From an uncultured Clostridia bacterium (GTDB taxonomy: Bacteria > Bacillota_A > Clostridia > Christensenellales > Borkfalkiaceae): a DNA stretch of 24,059 bases. This document shows, one piece after another, positions 23,726-24,059 of the stretch (its first letter is position 1; every line of letters starts with the position of its first letter). A program made the position numbers and the translations under genes. The DNA lies in assembly GCA_934292955.1 (NCBI GenBank), contig CAKQXZ010000030.1, forward strand, positions 1 through 24,059, read 5' to 3'. The notes below the pieces were generated by a model. The model ran no database searches and was not told the origin of the DNA. It was given only the letters and a program-made list of their open reading frames with translations.

Positions 23726-23925
23726 AATTAGATATAAATCTATCCAATAGGTCTGCTTTTCTCCGGTAAGCGAATATCGGGAATATTGTAATCACCACAA
23801 CGGATATAGTTAAGGTGCAAAGAAATTGCATATTGAAGTGGTAATTTTGTCGCGTAAGCTTTTGAAAAATGTTTACGATCCCGGCGTGAATTTTTTGAAA
23901 GCAAATAAATTAAGGGTGAATTAAA
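23726..23925. other. Leader of the small right-end ORF
   Basis: No gene is seen. A small hairpin (TGCAA-AGAAA-TTGCA, 23817-23831 area) is present. The run of mixed G+C content, unlike the A+T-rich sequence before it, has the look of a conserved element left end, but I cannot name it. Confidence 0.35.
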
Positions 23926-24048
23926 ATGAATGACAAAAAGAAATGTGAAATACCTGAGTATGTAATTGATTCTATGGCAAGGGCATTACTGCCTGCGATT
24001 TTGAAATTTTACAGCGTGGAAGAGAATAGACAAGCTTTTGAAAAATGA
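23926..24048 (+). pseudogene. Small mobile-element-associated ORF, probably truncated
   Basis: A 40-codon frame begins 'MNDKKKCEIPEYVIDSMARA' and ends 'QAFEK' at TGA. It resembles the small helical proteins I recall lying just upstream of large serine recombinases in Firmicutes mobile elements, which continue after 'FE-x' with Trp-Lys-Ala-Glu. Here TGA sits where Trp (TGG) would be, and the bases after it read Lys-Ala-Glu, so a single G-to-A change may have cut it short. A weak AAGGGTGA precedes the ATG. It could also be an intact 40-residue protein. The window ends 11 bases on. Confidence 0.55.
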
Positions 24049-24059
24049 AAAGCCGAACA

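Noticed and set aside
23926..24059. TGA read as tryptophan (altered genetic code)
   Set aside because: Several complete genes here end at TGA in the expected place, and Trp is encoded by TGG throughout.

Overview
The window looks like chromosomal DNA of an anaerobic, spore-lineage Clostridia bacterium, probably an uncultured gut Christensenellales-type organism; that rank is an inference. The signs are a Spo0A-type DNA-binding domain, A+T-rich DNA with strong AGGAG-type Shine-Dalgarno sites, extended -10 promoters, and a very large BspA-like leucine-rich-repeat lipoprotein. No rRNA, tRNA or CRISPR array was seen.

Layout. (1) 1-2556: terminators, then a minus-strand A+T-rich gene for a coiled-coil protein with SAP/Rho-N-like ends and a zinc ribbon. 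(2) 2557-3900: a long leader with possible 0A boxes and a Spo0A-like gene whose receiver has lost its phosphorylation residues, closed by a terminator. (3) 4254-9573: a run of small accessory genes: an orphan FtsK-like ATPase, a zinc-finger plus SLOG-type protein, four uncharacterised genes, an unknown gene overlapping a HAD phosphatase-like gene, and a terminator that is a diverged copy of the one at 3864. (4) 9857-13269: a nitroreductase-family gene and a UvrA2-type ABC protein lacking the UvrB-binding insert. (5) 13294-20847: an apparent operon of SIMPL protein, ASCH protein, O6-alkylguanine-DNA alkyltransferase and a 1984-residue LRR_5 lipoprotein. (6) 20848-21272: hairpin-rich DNA and the decayed 5' part of an IS200/IS605 element. 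(7) 21327-23606, minus strand: an AAA+/DUF4143 ATPase and an Mrr-type restriction endonuclease in one operon. (8) 23642-24059: terminator, long hairpin, and a small ORF of a type I associate with serine-recombinase elements, so another mobile element may begin just beyond the right edge.

How the genes may work together. UvrA2, the alkyltransferase and possibly the nitroreductase suggest protection against genotoxic or electrophilic compounds. Mrr, its ATPase partner and the IS remnant mark the right end as accessory. The Spo0A-like protein could be a phosphorylation-independent regulator that binds 0A boxes. None of these links is proved by the sequence. The least ordinary items are the Spo0A-like pseudo-receiver protein, the coiled-coil zinc-ribbon protein, the possibly leaderless gene at 7431, and the modular architecture of the LRR lipoprotein.
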